The position numbers and the translations under genes are program-made. The notes under the pieces are model-generated. The model was given only the letters and a program-made list of their open reading frames with translations, had not been told where the DNA came from and did no database searches. This document shows positions 25,641-32,102 of a DNA stretch of 32,245 nt, piece after piece. Each line of letters starts with the position of its first letter. Positions within the stretch are counted from its first letter, which is position 1. The DNA is from a virus. The stretch spans positions 1 through 32,245 of the IMG/VR virus record IMGVR_UViG_3300037584_001325. One strand, 5' to 3'.

Positions 25641-25962
25641 ATATAACATTATCATGAGCAGCAATAACTTTATAGCCATAATAAAGATTTGCTTTTAAAG
25701 CTTCAGTAGCATTTAATGTATCAATGTAAACTGAACCTCTCATTTTATTACATCCTAATTTCTTTGCAGTATTTTTAGCTTGATTAAATAACTTTATAGC
25801 ACTACTTTTCTTTTTTCTAACTGACTCAGATACAAAAAAATCATTAATAAAAAATATATTATCTTTCTTTTCTTGTATAACTTTAGCTGTCAGAAATCCG
25901 TCTTCAGTAACAAGAGTTTCACAACCTTCTCTTTCTTTCATGTATTCAGCAAATAAATCCAT
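25621..25962 (-). CDS. GNAT-family N-acetyltransferase-like protein (113 aa)
   Basis: The protein has the GNAT core: a strand then FFVSESVRKKKSSAIKLFNQAKNTAKKLG (Arg49 and following Lys residues stand where the acetyl-CoA pyrophosphate loop R-x-x-G-x-G/A sits). The next strand is MRGSVYID. A helix (NATEALKANLYYGYKVI) contains the usual Asn, Ala and Tyr positions of motif B. The glycines of the CoA loop are replaced, so activity is uncertain. The substrate is unknown; phage GNATs may modify proteins or small molecules. It is the first gene after the terminator at 26008-26043. Confidence 0.65.
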   Translation of the reverse strand: MDLFAEYMKEREGCETLVTEDGFLTAKVIQEKKDNIFFINDFFVSESVRKKKSSAIKLFNQAKNTAKKLGCNKMRGSVYIDTLNATEALKANLYYGYKVIAAHDNVIYVQIDL

Positions 25963-25982
25963 CTCGTTAAATTATGCAAGTT

Positions 25983-25988
25983 ATTATA
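25983..25988 (-). promoter_or_regulatory. Possible -10 element (TATAAT) upstream of GNAT cluster
   Basis: On the minus strand a perfect TATAAT lies about 20 bases upstream of the GNAT ATG and just after the terminator. The sequence 17 bases further upstream (TTTTAA) is a poor -35. In such AT-rich DNA a chance match is easy, but a promoter is expected here if the terminator works. Confidence 0.25.
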
Positions 25989-26007
25989 ATTAATCCTAAT
26001 ATTATTT

Positions 26008-26043
26008 AAAAAAAAGAGGCTAGAGATTTCTCCCTAGCCCCTC
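26008..26043 (-). terminator. Rho-independent terminator after DUF932 gene
   Basis: On the minus strand, a GGCTAG/CTAGCC stem with GC-rich flanks (26018-26023 with 26034-26039) is followed by eight U residues (26008-26015 as A on the plus strand). It lies 12 bases after the DUF932 stop and ends the replication operon. Confidence 0.8.
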
Positions 26044-26054
26044 ACTTAACTAAC

Positions 26055-26870
26055 TTATGCTGCTATTGAAAGCAGATTATCCGTCACATAAGCATTGTGT
26101 TGGAATGAAGCAACAGTTGGTTTCTTTTCATGCCATAGTACATCAGTACATGCATTGTATAAGTCCCACATAGTATTTTTAGTTAATGCAGAATTATCAT
26201 CATCATTAACATATTTATTTAAATACTGGTCTGTTATCTTACCCCACGTTGTTGTAGGTAATGCAGGTATATTTTGTCTAGCCATTTTTAACATATCTAA
26301 ATCCATTTCTAGATTTGTCATTGCTCTAAAATTTCTAGCAATGTTTTCTACACTATCACCACAACCATTTATTATGTCGACAACTTTCATCATTTCTCTT
26401 TCATAACCTTGACTTGATATATCATGCTTAAATCGATATGAATTAAAGTGGTCATTTGTCATCATCCCATTAGTACATACTAATCTCATTAAAAACATTT
26501 TCATTTTTAATGCAGTACTACCATCATAACTATTCCAAAAGCCAAGACCTAAAGCTACGTCATCGCCTTCAGCTATTTCAACAGTATGTGTTTTAGATAC
26601 TAATCCATAAAAATATCTTCTACCATCAAAGAACTCTTTAGCTATTTCAAACTCTGCATCGCAAAGATTAGATATTGTATCAGCCATTTCTTTTACTTCT
26701 GAATTAGGTATTAATAAATACTTCTGTCCTACTACGCCACATTCTTTCCATTCTTCTCTTCCTGTACCATCTTTATTGTTCTTTATTTCTTTTCTTTGAA
26801 CAGCAAAAGCTGAGGATGTAATCCCCTGATAATCTAAGGGGACTTTTCTTATTTCATTATATGGATACAT
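26055..26870 (-). CDS. DUF932 domain protein (271 aa)
   Basis: The protein has features of the DUF932 family found on phages and plasmids. These include an N-terminal basic and aromatic region, a central LGLGFWNSYDGSTALKMKMF... segment with CTNGMM, an Arg-Phe-Lys-His stretch (RFKHDISSQGYE), and a C-terminal Trp-rich helix pair (TMWDLYNACTDVLWHEKK). The length of 271 aa is near the family norm. The biochemical role of the family is not established; it tends to occur with replication genes. It starts 2 bases after the primase-helicase stop with AGGAG upstream and is the last gene before the terminator. Confidence 0.75.
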   Translation of the reverse strand: MYPYNEIRKVPLDYQGITSSAFAVQRKEIKNNKDGTGREEWKECGVVGQKYLLIPNSEVKEMADTISNLCDAEFEIAKEFFDGRRYFYGLVSKTHTVEIAEGDDVALGLGFWNSYDGSTALKMKMFLMRLVCTNGMMTNDHFNSYRFKHDISSQGYEREMMKVVDIINGCGDSVENIARNFRAMTNLEMDLDMLKMARQNIPALPTTTWGKITDQYLNKYVNDDDNSALTKNTMWDLYNACTDVLWHEKKPTVASFQHNAYVTDNLLSIAA

Positions 26871-26872
26871 AA

Positions 26873-28621
26873 TTACTCCTTTTTGTCAATATTAACGCCA
26901 TTAATTTTAAGCGTTGTGTTAAGAGAGCCTCGCTCTCTGTTAGCTTCTGTCTTAATTTGCATACCAAATGCATCGCCATTAGGCTTTTTAGCTACTGTAA
27001 GTGATAATATTTTACTTGCATTATATGCGATACGAAACGAACCACGAACAGATGATATATTCATACCTTCTGACATAGCTTGTTTAGTAATTTCTGATAC
27101 TGCAAATACTATTATATTATTCTTAATAGCAACTTCAGTTAATGCACCAGCAATTTCTTCCATCTTCATATTTAAATCTCTATGCTTAGAAGGCATTAGA
27201 CCCATATGGTCGATGACTACAATTTCTGGTTTAACAGGCAACATACTTATCTTTTTAGCTAGTTCTACAGCATAACAAGGGGCATAATCTACATACAACC
27301 ATTTAAACTTATCGCTAAAGCTATTTAAAGCTCCACTAGCATAATGTTTACGTAATTGTTCTTCATCCCATCGTTGTTCTATTTGTATAAATCTAGACCA
27401 TATCTGTCTTGGAGACATTTCCATCTCTAGAAAATAAGTAGGTTTCTTTAATGCATTTACCCAGTTTTGTAATAACATAGTCTTCATAGATTTAGGTGGT
27501 GCTTGTATAACAACAAGCTCGCCAGGATATATAGGAAAATCTACACCATATAGTTCTCCTAAATTAACAGGCTTTACATCTCCACTTAAAAAGCTAACGA
27601 GACTAGCTTCCATATCATTAGCAGTCATTAGGCTTTGTGATTTCTTTGATTGATATAATTTGCATGAAGGTTTACAAAAACTATCCATAATATTATCCAT
27701 ACAACCATATCTATAACCTTGACCACCATGACCTTTATAGCAATCAGTAACAATTCTATCCATCTCTGATTTTTTAAATGGATGGTCATCACTACTAACT
27801 CTATTACGCCAATCTTCCATTATTAATCTCACAGTATGTTCAGGATAACGCCATCTAAGCCACGCAGCAGTACGCAATGCAACTGCATGTCTGTTACCAA
27901 ATGATGTTCCTTGTAACATTGTAGATATACATGGATGATTTACTGGGTCTGGATTTTGTCCCATATTAGATTGATAGACTTTAGTTTCTTTCTTTTTATT
28001 TCTAGCCATACAATCAAAGACAGGATTAGCTGCCTCTAATATAGGAATTGTAACATCTCTTCTTGGACGTTGAGCTAACTCTTGAATATCAAGTGCATTA
28101 TATGCATCCAACTCTCCCTTTTTCAAGAATACTTTCCATAATTTTGACTTAGTATTTAATGTATTATTAAGTCTGATTATTCTAGTTTTATCTGTGACGG
28201 ATGGGTCAGCATATGCAAATATGCCATGTTTGTTAAGCTCATCTTTTACTCTTAAATGTAAATCTTCACTAGGTTCATATCTAAAAGCTGTACTTGGGAT
28301 GCCAAGATGAAAACCTCTACCACTAAAATAAGTATTATATGGAACATTCTTTTCTTCTAATAATTTACTTAAACTTAGTGCTTTCATTCTTGCTGTAGCA
28401 ATATCTGTGCCATCTACATCTAACAAAAATTCATCTGGCATATATATTTTACCATTAAATCCTGATAGAGATTTATGTTTATTGAAATATTCTACTACAT
28501 CCTTATCGTATCCAAAAAGAGAAACAAATGTATCTCGTGCTACATAATACCATAATGATGCTTTATCTGTTGTATCAAAATGGTGTCTATCGGCAAAGCC
28601 GAAAGCATATTCTCTTATCAT
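26873..28621 (-). CDS. Fused AEP primase / Fe-S-like domain / SF4 helicase (582 aa)
   Basis: Domain order: AEP primase (1-190) with LLDVDGTD (Asp68, Asp70 metal ligands), SGRGFH (100-105) and DKTRIIRLNNTLNTK (144-158). A middle region (228-322) has cysteines 231, 307, 316 and 320, arranged as in the Fe-S domain of primase large subunits. The C-terminal RecA-fold helicase has a variant Walker A, APPKSMKT (374-381), and Walker B IVVIDHMG (Asp471), like DnaB-type ring helicases. It should synthesise primers and unwind the phage fork. The Walker A is atypical: both family glycines are replaced by Ala and Met while Lys-Thr is kept. SSB and a RecA-like ATPase are upstream. The ATG at 28621 has AAGGAG before it. 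Confidence 0.85.
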   Translation of the reverse strand: MIREYAFGFADRHHFDTTDKASLWYYVARDTFVSLFGYDKDVVEYFNKHKSLSGFNGKIYMPDEFLLDVDGTDIATARMKALSLSKLLEEKNVPYNTYFSGRGFHLGIPSTAFRYEPSEDLHLRVKDELNKHGIFAYADPSVTDKTRIIRLNNTLNTKSKLWKVFLKKGELDAYNALDIQELAQRPRRDVTIPILEAANPVFDCMARNKKKETKVYQSNMGQNPDPVNHPCISTMLQGTSFGNRHAVALRTAAWLRWRYPEHTVRLIMEDWRNRVSSDDHPFKKSEMDRIVTDCYKGHGGQGYRYGCMDNIMDSFCKPSCKLYQSKKSQSLMTANDMEASLVSFLSGDVKPVNLGELYGVDFPIYPGELVVIQAPPKSMKTMLLQNWVNALKKPTYFLEMEMSPRQIWSRFIQIEQRWDEEQLRKHYASGALNSFSDKFKWLYVDYAPCYAVELAKKISMLPVKPEIVVIDHMGLMPSKHRDLNMKMEEIAGALTEVAIKNNIIVFAVSEITKQAMSEGMNISSVRGSFRIAYNASKILSLTVAKKPNGDAFGMQIKTEANRERGSLNTTLKINGVNIDKKE

Positions 28622-28739
28622 TATATTTCTCCTTGGGGTTAAAATGGGGACTCACGTATTCCTTTGCTTGGGTCTATAGTATATTATATTAATAACCAAG
28701 ACTTACAGGACGAGTTGATGTCCCCATTTATAGGGTTAT
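28622..28739 (-). promoter_or_regulatory. Structured leader of the primase-helicase gene
   Basis: The 118 bases between the SSB stop and the primase ATG contain a perfect 10-base inverted repeat (28642-28651 with 28720-28729) enclosing 68 bases. Inside it a CTTGG (28700-28696 on the minus strand) can pair either with CCAAG (28671-28667) or with CCAAG in the SD region (28636-28632). This allows alternative folds, one of which would cover the SD. No U-tract follows, so it is not a simple terminator. Confidence 0.5.
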
Positions 28740-29237
28740 TTAGAACGGTGAAGCTTCAGCTGTTGTAGCTGTTTTAGGCTTTCTACCTTCCATGTATTTT
28801 TCTGCTGCAGCTTTAATATTAGCTATACGGTCTTCTGTATAATTATCAACTACATTTTGGAAAGGAGCAGCAGGTGCTACCTTTTGACATACTTCTGCAT
28901 ATCCATTTTCATTCTTATAAAACAATACTTGTAGCTTTTTACCTTTTAATCCATCAGGGGTATCATCTACTGAAATTGTTTTCTTTCCATCATCGCTAGT
29001 ACCTTCTTCTAAAATAGTAGGATTAGCACTTCTAATCATATTAGATACACTAAATTCTACACCATCTTGGCCTCTAGCTTCCCATATTCTACATTTAAGT
29101 GTTTCAGGATAATCTTCAAACCATAAATCTACAAAACCTGAACCATTAAAGTCTCCACGTTTTGCTTGACTTATTGTTACATTCTTCCAACCTTCACCAA
29201 ATGAACTTCCTGTACTTTCTGTTATAGTAATTGCCAT
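28740..29237 (-). CDS. Single-stranded DNA-binding protein-like (165 aa)
   Basis: The first ~125 residues alternate strands and loops (NVTISQAKRG, GFVDLWFEDY, TLKCRIWEARG, LQVLFYKNENGYAEVCQ) with aromatic residues placed as in OB-fold DNA-binding proteins. The C terminus is a Lys/Thr/Ala linker ending in Ser-Pro-Phe; bacterial SSB tails end in Pro-Phe after acidic residues, but the acidic run is missing here. It sits immediately downstream of the RecA/Sak4-like ATPase, a frequent pairing in phage recombination modules. I infer that it coats ssDNA during replication. The ATG at 29237 has GGAG upstream. Confidence 0.6.
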   Translation of the reverse strand: MAITITESTGSSFGEGWKNVTISQAKRGDFNGSGFVDLWFEDYPETLKCRIWEARGQDGVEFSVSNMIRSANPTILEEGTSDDGKKTISVDDTPDGLKGKKLQVLFYKNENGYAEVCQKVAPAAPFQNVVDNYTEDRIANIKAAAEKYMEGRKPKTATTAEASPF

Positions 29238-29240
29238 TAC

Positions 29241-29999
29241 TTATTCTCCTTGTGTTTTATTATTTATTAATGTTTTACAACTAAGTGTTTTACCACTACC
29301 AGGTTCTCCTATAATAAGAATCTTTGCTGAATCCCAGCCTTTCTTCTTTATCACATCAAGTATTATCTGATAGTCTTGAGGCATTTCAGGTTCTAAAGCT
29401 TGACTTCTATCTTTTGCATGACAGAAATGTTCATCTCTAGCTGTTACCCAAACATATTCTCTTTCACCTTTCTTATTTTTCTTAACTTTAGTATATAATA
29501 CAAAGTCAAACCATTTACCGACATCTACCTTAGTAGAGCCTTCGATATATGGCATCATTCGCAATACACCATTTTCATTGTCTTGTTCTGCTTTAGAATG
29601 ACAATTAACTATTAAACTACATGGTATAGAGTTAGTAAAAGCAAAGAAACTATCTAGTTTATCCTTTAACTTACCCCATTGCTGTAGTTTTAACGCATCT
29701 TGTGAGCCTTTTAACTCTCTTGCGTATTTCTTAGCCATCTCACTAGCTGTATCAATGACCATACATTCTACTTTATGGCCATCTTTAGGCACAACTTTTA
29801 AAGATGTCTGATTTACTTTAACACCATCTATATCTACAACTGATTCAACTCTTTCACGAGTCCACAGCTGTGCTATAAATGATGAAAAGTCTGAGAATGT
29901 ATTAAATTCGAGTGGAGCATATCCAAACATTTGTTTAATACTATCTCTACTTCCTAGTGATTTATAACCATTTTCTAGGTCAACATATAGTGTTTTCAT
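29241..29999 (-). CDS. RecA/Sak4-like ATPase with C-terminal Walker A (apparent circular permutation, 252 aa)
   Basis: The order of ATPase motifs is rearranged. The protein begins with KTLYVDLENGYKSL, the strand that normally follows the P-loop helix in Sak4 (where it reads like 'LFLDTEGGLKSL'). Next come Walker B CMVIDTASE (Asp83), the QWGKLKDKL helix, the strand SLIVNCHS, and the sequence TARDEHFCHAKDRSQALEPEMP of Sak4 C termini. Only then does the Walker A ILIIGEPGSGKTLSCK appear (P-loop residues 231-238, bases 29286-29309), close to the end. Placing the last ~25 residues ahead of the first would regenerate a standard Sak4. It probably anneals or loads on ssDNA during replication or recombination. 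SSB is the neighbour. Confidence 0.75.
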   Translation of the reverse strand: MKTLYVDLENGYKSLGSRDSIKQMFGYAPLEFNTFSDFSSFIAQLWTRERVESVVDIDGVKVNQTSLKVVPKDGHKVECMVIDTASEMAKKYARELKGSQDALKLQQWGKLKDKLDSFFAFTNSIPCSLIVNCHSKAEQDNENGVLRMMPYIEGSTKVDVGKWFDFVLYTKVKKNKKGEREYVWVTARDEHFCHAKDRSQALEPEMPQDYQIILDVIKKKGWDSAKILIIGEPGSGKTLSCKTLINNKTQGE

Positions 30000-30078
30000 A
30001 CGTTATTATTTCCTTTTTATTTGATTTTTAGTAAGTCTTAAATTTACAATTACTTATATAATAATAAAAGAAATATTA

Positions 30079-30282
30079 CTAACTTGCATTATATGTATAC
30101 TTAGCATAACCCTTTTTAGGTACAATACTAGTCTCAATATCATAACCTTGCTTACGAAGATTAAATATTAAAGCACCTAACCTAAAACTTCCATATTTTT
30201 CTAAAGCCTCAAGTGGTGTTATACTACCATGTACTTGTAAGTGAGTAAGCACTTTTTCTTGTTTACTTATTTTCTTGTCCAT
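30079..30282 (-). CDS. Winged-helix/HTH DNA-binding protein (67 aa)
   Basis: Residues 7-60 match the small HTH pattern 'KQEKVLTHLQVHG.ITPLEAL.KYG..RLGALIFNLRKQGYDIET' typical of phage HTH_39-like proteins: helix, turn with Thr-Pro, recognition helix with Arg-Leu, then a wing with Lys-Gly-Tyr. AAGGAG lies 4 bases upstream of the ATG, inside the overlapping upstream gene. Its site between small genes and the replication ATPase suggests regulation of early genes or a replication accessory role; the target is unknown. Confidence 0.65.
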   Translation of the reverse strand: MDKKISKQEKVLTHLQVHGSITPLEALEKYGSFRLGALIFNLRKQGYDIETSIVPKKGYAKYTYNAS

Positions 30283-30418
30283 AATACTCCTTTGCTGTTA
30301 TTTTATTGTCTTTAATAGTATTCCAATTGACTGACTTAGGAAGATTATCCCAGTCATATCCTAAATCATAACCGTAATCTGATAGCCAATCTTGTGCTAC
30401 ATCTTTTACTCTACCCAT
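30263..30418 (-). CDS. Small acidic-aromatic protein (51 aa)
   Basis: An ATG at 30418 with AAGGAG about 8 bases upstream starts a short ORF rich in Tyr, Trp and Asp (AQDWLSDYGYDLGYDWDNL), ending in a polar helix. It overlaps the previous gene's end by 13 bases and the next gene's start by 20. The strong SD and tight overlaps support coding. Function unknown. Confidence 0.55.
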   Translation of the reverse strand: MGRVKDVAQDWLSDYGYDLGYDWDNLPKSVNWNTIKDNKITAKEYYGQENK

Positions 30419-30663
30419 TTCTTAATTCTCCTTATTAATATCCATTCACCAGTATGAGTAACATGATGAATAATTTTTTCTTGCATTTGTTTATTATTTA
30501 ATTCACCATCTTCCCATATTTCTTCTTTAGGCACTTCTTCCCAGTTATTTACATCTTCACCCATATCGTTATCTTTCCACCATTGATATCTTTTATCTTC
30601 AGGTAATTCATTTACAACTGGTTTACATACACATACTTTATAAATACATTTACATTCAATCAT
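30406..30663 (-). CDS. Cys-rich acidic small protein (85 aa)
   Basis: The N terminus has CKCIYKVCVCK, four cysteines as two CxC pairs, suggesting a metal-binding knuckle. The rest is acidic and Trp-rich (YQWWKDNDMGEDVNNWEEVP) and ends with a basic amphipathic strand (WILIRRIKKWVE). AGGAG precedes the ATG at 30663. It lies just after the radical SAM gene. No family is recognised. Confidence 0.55.
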   Translation of the reverse strand: MIECKCIYKVCVCKPVVNELPEDKRYQWWKDNDMGEDVNNWEEVPKEEIWEDGELNNKQMQEKIIHHVTHTGEWILIRRIKKWVE

Positions 30664-30673
30664 ATTAATCTCC

Positions 30674-31534
30674 TTAGAATATATATCTTATTGTTTGCCA
30701 TGGTATGTTGTGATAATGTAGATTCTCAAACTTTTTAATGTAATCTTTCTTTAATCTATAGTAGTAACGTATATTATCACCTCCATATTCAGACGTTTTA
30801 TCTTCCTGTAAGCTTGGATTCCACAAGAAATTTTCACCAGGTACATCATTATCTATATTATATTGATGCATTTCTTTATTATGAGTTAGAAATATACATT
30901 CTGCTTTGATTTTATCTTTGATACTATCATCTACAATAGCATTTACTAATGTAAATAGCTCTTTATAATCTTGAACAAAGTCTTTATACATAATAATAGG
31001 TGAATAATTTAGATGTACATCGTACCCAGCTTCATAAAAATCATTAACAGCTTTAAGTTTGTCTATAATTTTGCTTGTGCCAGGCTCTAGTACATCAGAC
31101 ATTACTTGTGGCATTACACTAAATCGTATTCTAACCTTACGATTAGCGTTATATTTTAATAAATGTTTATTTACATACTTAGTTGCTGCTGTACCCATAG
31201 CTTTATCATTATTTTTAAAGTAATCAAATAGTTTTTCCCATTCGTGATACTTTGCATGGGCTACATAGTCTTCGTTGCAGCTAAAATCATAAGTATAATA
31301 TGTTTCGTGTGTTTGATTAGGCTCTTTAGGCCAATCAAGTAGCCATAAATGTCTATCAAGAGCATCTAATATTGCATTTGTATTCTTAGCAATTGCTAAT
31401 CCATGCTTATTATGTCTTCGCATATAACAATAACTACATTTATATATACAGCCATAGCCAAAACTGGGCGTTATATAGTCACTACTACGACCTGAAGGTC
31501 GAATAATCATTGATTTTCTATTTATATATTTCAT
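30674..31534 (-). CDS. Radical SAM protein, spore-photoproduct-lyase-like (286 aa)
   Basis: Near the N terminus is GYGCIYKCSYCYM, the CX3CX2C motif (Cys29, Cys33, Cys36) that ligates the [4Fe-4S] cluster of radical SAM enzymes. The context (FGYGC...CYM) and the following regions (RFSVMPQ, GYDVHLNYSPII, ECIFLTHNKEMH) resemble the SPL-like radical SAM family. The true start is the ATG at 31534, preceded by AGGAG; an upstream in-frame TTG has no SD. SPL repairs UV-made thymine dimers, but many family members act on other substrates, so DNA repair is only a possibility here. The leader contains a potential SD-masking pseudoknot. Confidence 0.75.
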   Translation of the reverse strand: MKYINRKSMIIRPSGRSSDYITPSFGYGCIYKCSYCYMRRHNKHGLAIAKNTNAILDALDRHLWLLDWPKEPNQTHETYYTYDFSCNEDYVAHAKYHEWEKLFDYFKNNDKAMGTAATKYVNKHLLKYNANRKVRIRFSVMPQVMSDVLEPGTSKIIDKLKAVNDFYEAGYDVHLNYSPIIMYKDFVQDYKELFTLVNAIVDDSIKDKIKAECIFLTHNKEMHQYNIDNDVPGENFLWNPSLQEDKTSEYGGDNIRYYYRLKKDYIKKFENLHYHNIPWQTIRYIF

Positions 31535-31539
31535 TCTTA

Positions 31540-31603
31540 CTCCTGTATAAGGGGTCTGCAACCTTGGCTATCAGCTATTCGTCACAGGATTTACTGCAGA
31601 CCC
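31540..31603 (-). promoter_or_regulatory. Putative SD-sequestering pseudoknot in the radical SAM leader
   Basis: On the minus strand a perfect 9-base stem (31603-31595 with 31560-31552) encloses a 34-base loop. The loop contains UCCUGU (31589-31584), which is fully complementary to ACAGGA of the SD region (31546-31541) just before the ATG. This is an H-type pseudoknot layout that would block initiation. It resembles translational riboswitches such as SAM-II or preQ1, but I do not recognise a known class. Confidence 0.5.
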
Positions 31604-31614
31604 TATTATATTAT

Positions 31615-31866
31615 TTAATCTTTCAATCCTAATACTGGTAAAACATCTTGCTCTTTACCTGTACCATACCATAATGCACCACCGTCATTACCTTCATCAT
31701 CTGCTTGTAATATTAATCGTGTACCATTATCAAGAACTATACATACAGGTCTAGAATACCAATCATAATCTTTAGCTTCTTCAACACCCATATATTCTAC
31801 ATCAACTATTTTACGTTTAAGTAATACATCACGTGCTTTTTCATTCCAATATTCTGGTAAATCCAT
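31615..31866 (-). CDS. Hypothetical protein (83 aa)
   Basis: The stop of the HTH gene overlaps this start as TAATG (31868-31864), and AGGAGA lies upstream. The protein has a helix with KARDVLLKRKIVDVEYM and then short strands (RPVCIVLDNGTRLILQ) with acidic and Gly-rich loops (DDEGNDGGALWYG), suggesting a small alpha/beta domain. No family is recognised. It ends shortly before the radical SAM leader. Confidence 0.6.
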   Translation of the reverse strand: MDLPEYWNEKARDVLLKRKIVDVEYMGVEEAKDYDWYSRPVCIVLDNGTRLILQADDEGNDGGALWYGTGKEQDVLPVLGLKD

Positions 31867-32102
31867 TATTTATTCTCCTTTGTAAGCCATTTTTCAAGTT
31901 CAGAGCGTTTAAAAAGTAATTTACCAGTAGTTTGAGATGCCGATAATTTATTATCTTTTACATGTCTTCTTAATGTTGCAGTAGATACACTACAATATTT
32001 AGACGCTTCATTGACACCTATCCATTTATCTGTTGCCTCTTTATTTAGTAAAAGATTCTTAACATCATTTATTAAAGATACTATTCTTTCAACATTTTCC
32101 AT
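31866..32102 (-). CDS. Excisionase-type helix-turn-helix protein (78 aa)
   Basis: The C-terminal ~50 residues form a MerR/excisionase-type HTH: WIGVNEASKYCSVSTATLRR, then a wing region (GKLLFKRSELEKWL) typical of HTH_17-like proteins. I chose the ATG at 32102 because AGGAGA lies 7 bases upstream; an ORF start at 32174 would add 24 residues without an SD. It is the first leftward gene seen and may regulate the early operon. An excisionase role would need an integrase, which is not present here. Confidence 0.7.
   Translation of the reverse strand: MENVERIVSLINDVKNLLLNKEATDKWIGVNEASKYCSVSTATLRRHVKDNKLSASQTTGKLLFKRSELEKWLTKENK

Noticed and set aside
25641-25679. Extended N terminus for the Cys-rich 57-aa protein
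   Set aside because: It would add a hydrophobic stretch that is simply the shifted frame of the GNAT gene, without an SD.
28642-28729. Terminator between SSB and primase genes
   Set aside because: The inverted repeat encloses a 68-base loop and is followed by a mixed sequence with an SD, not a U-tract.
31535-31561. TTG start extending the radical SAM protein by nine residues
   Set aside because: The extension lies over the hairpin arm and SD; the ATG at 31534 has AGGAG at correct spacing.
31540-31603. Assignment of the leader to a named riboswitch class (SAM-II, SAM-V or preQ1)
   Set aside because: Only the architecture fits. I cannot match the conserved core nucleotides of these classes, so no class name is given.
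31866-32102. Evidence for a temperate lifestyle from the excisionase-type HTH protein
   Set aside because: This HTH type is also used by regulators, and no integrase, repressor or attachment site is visible.
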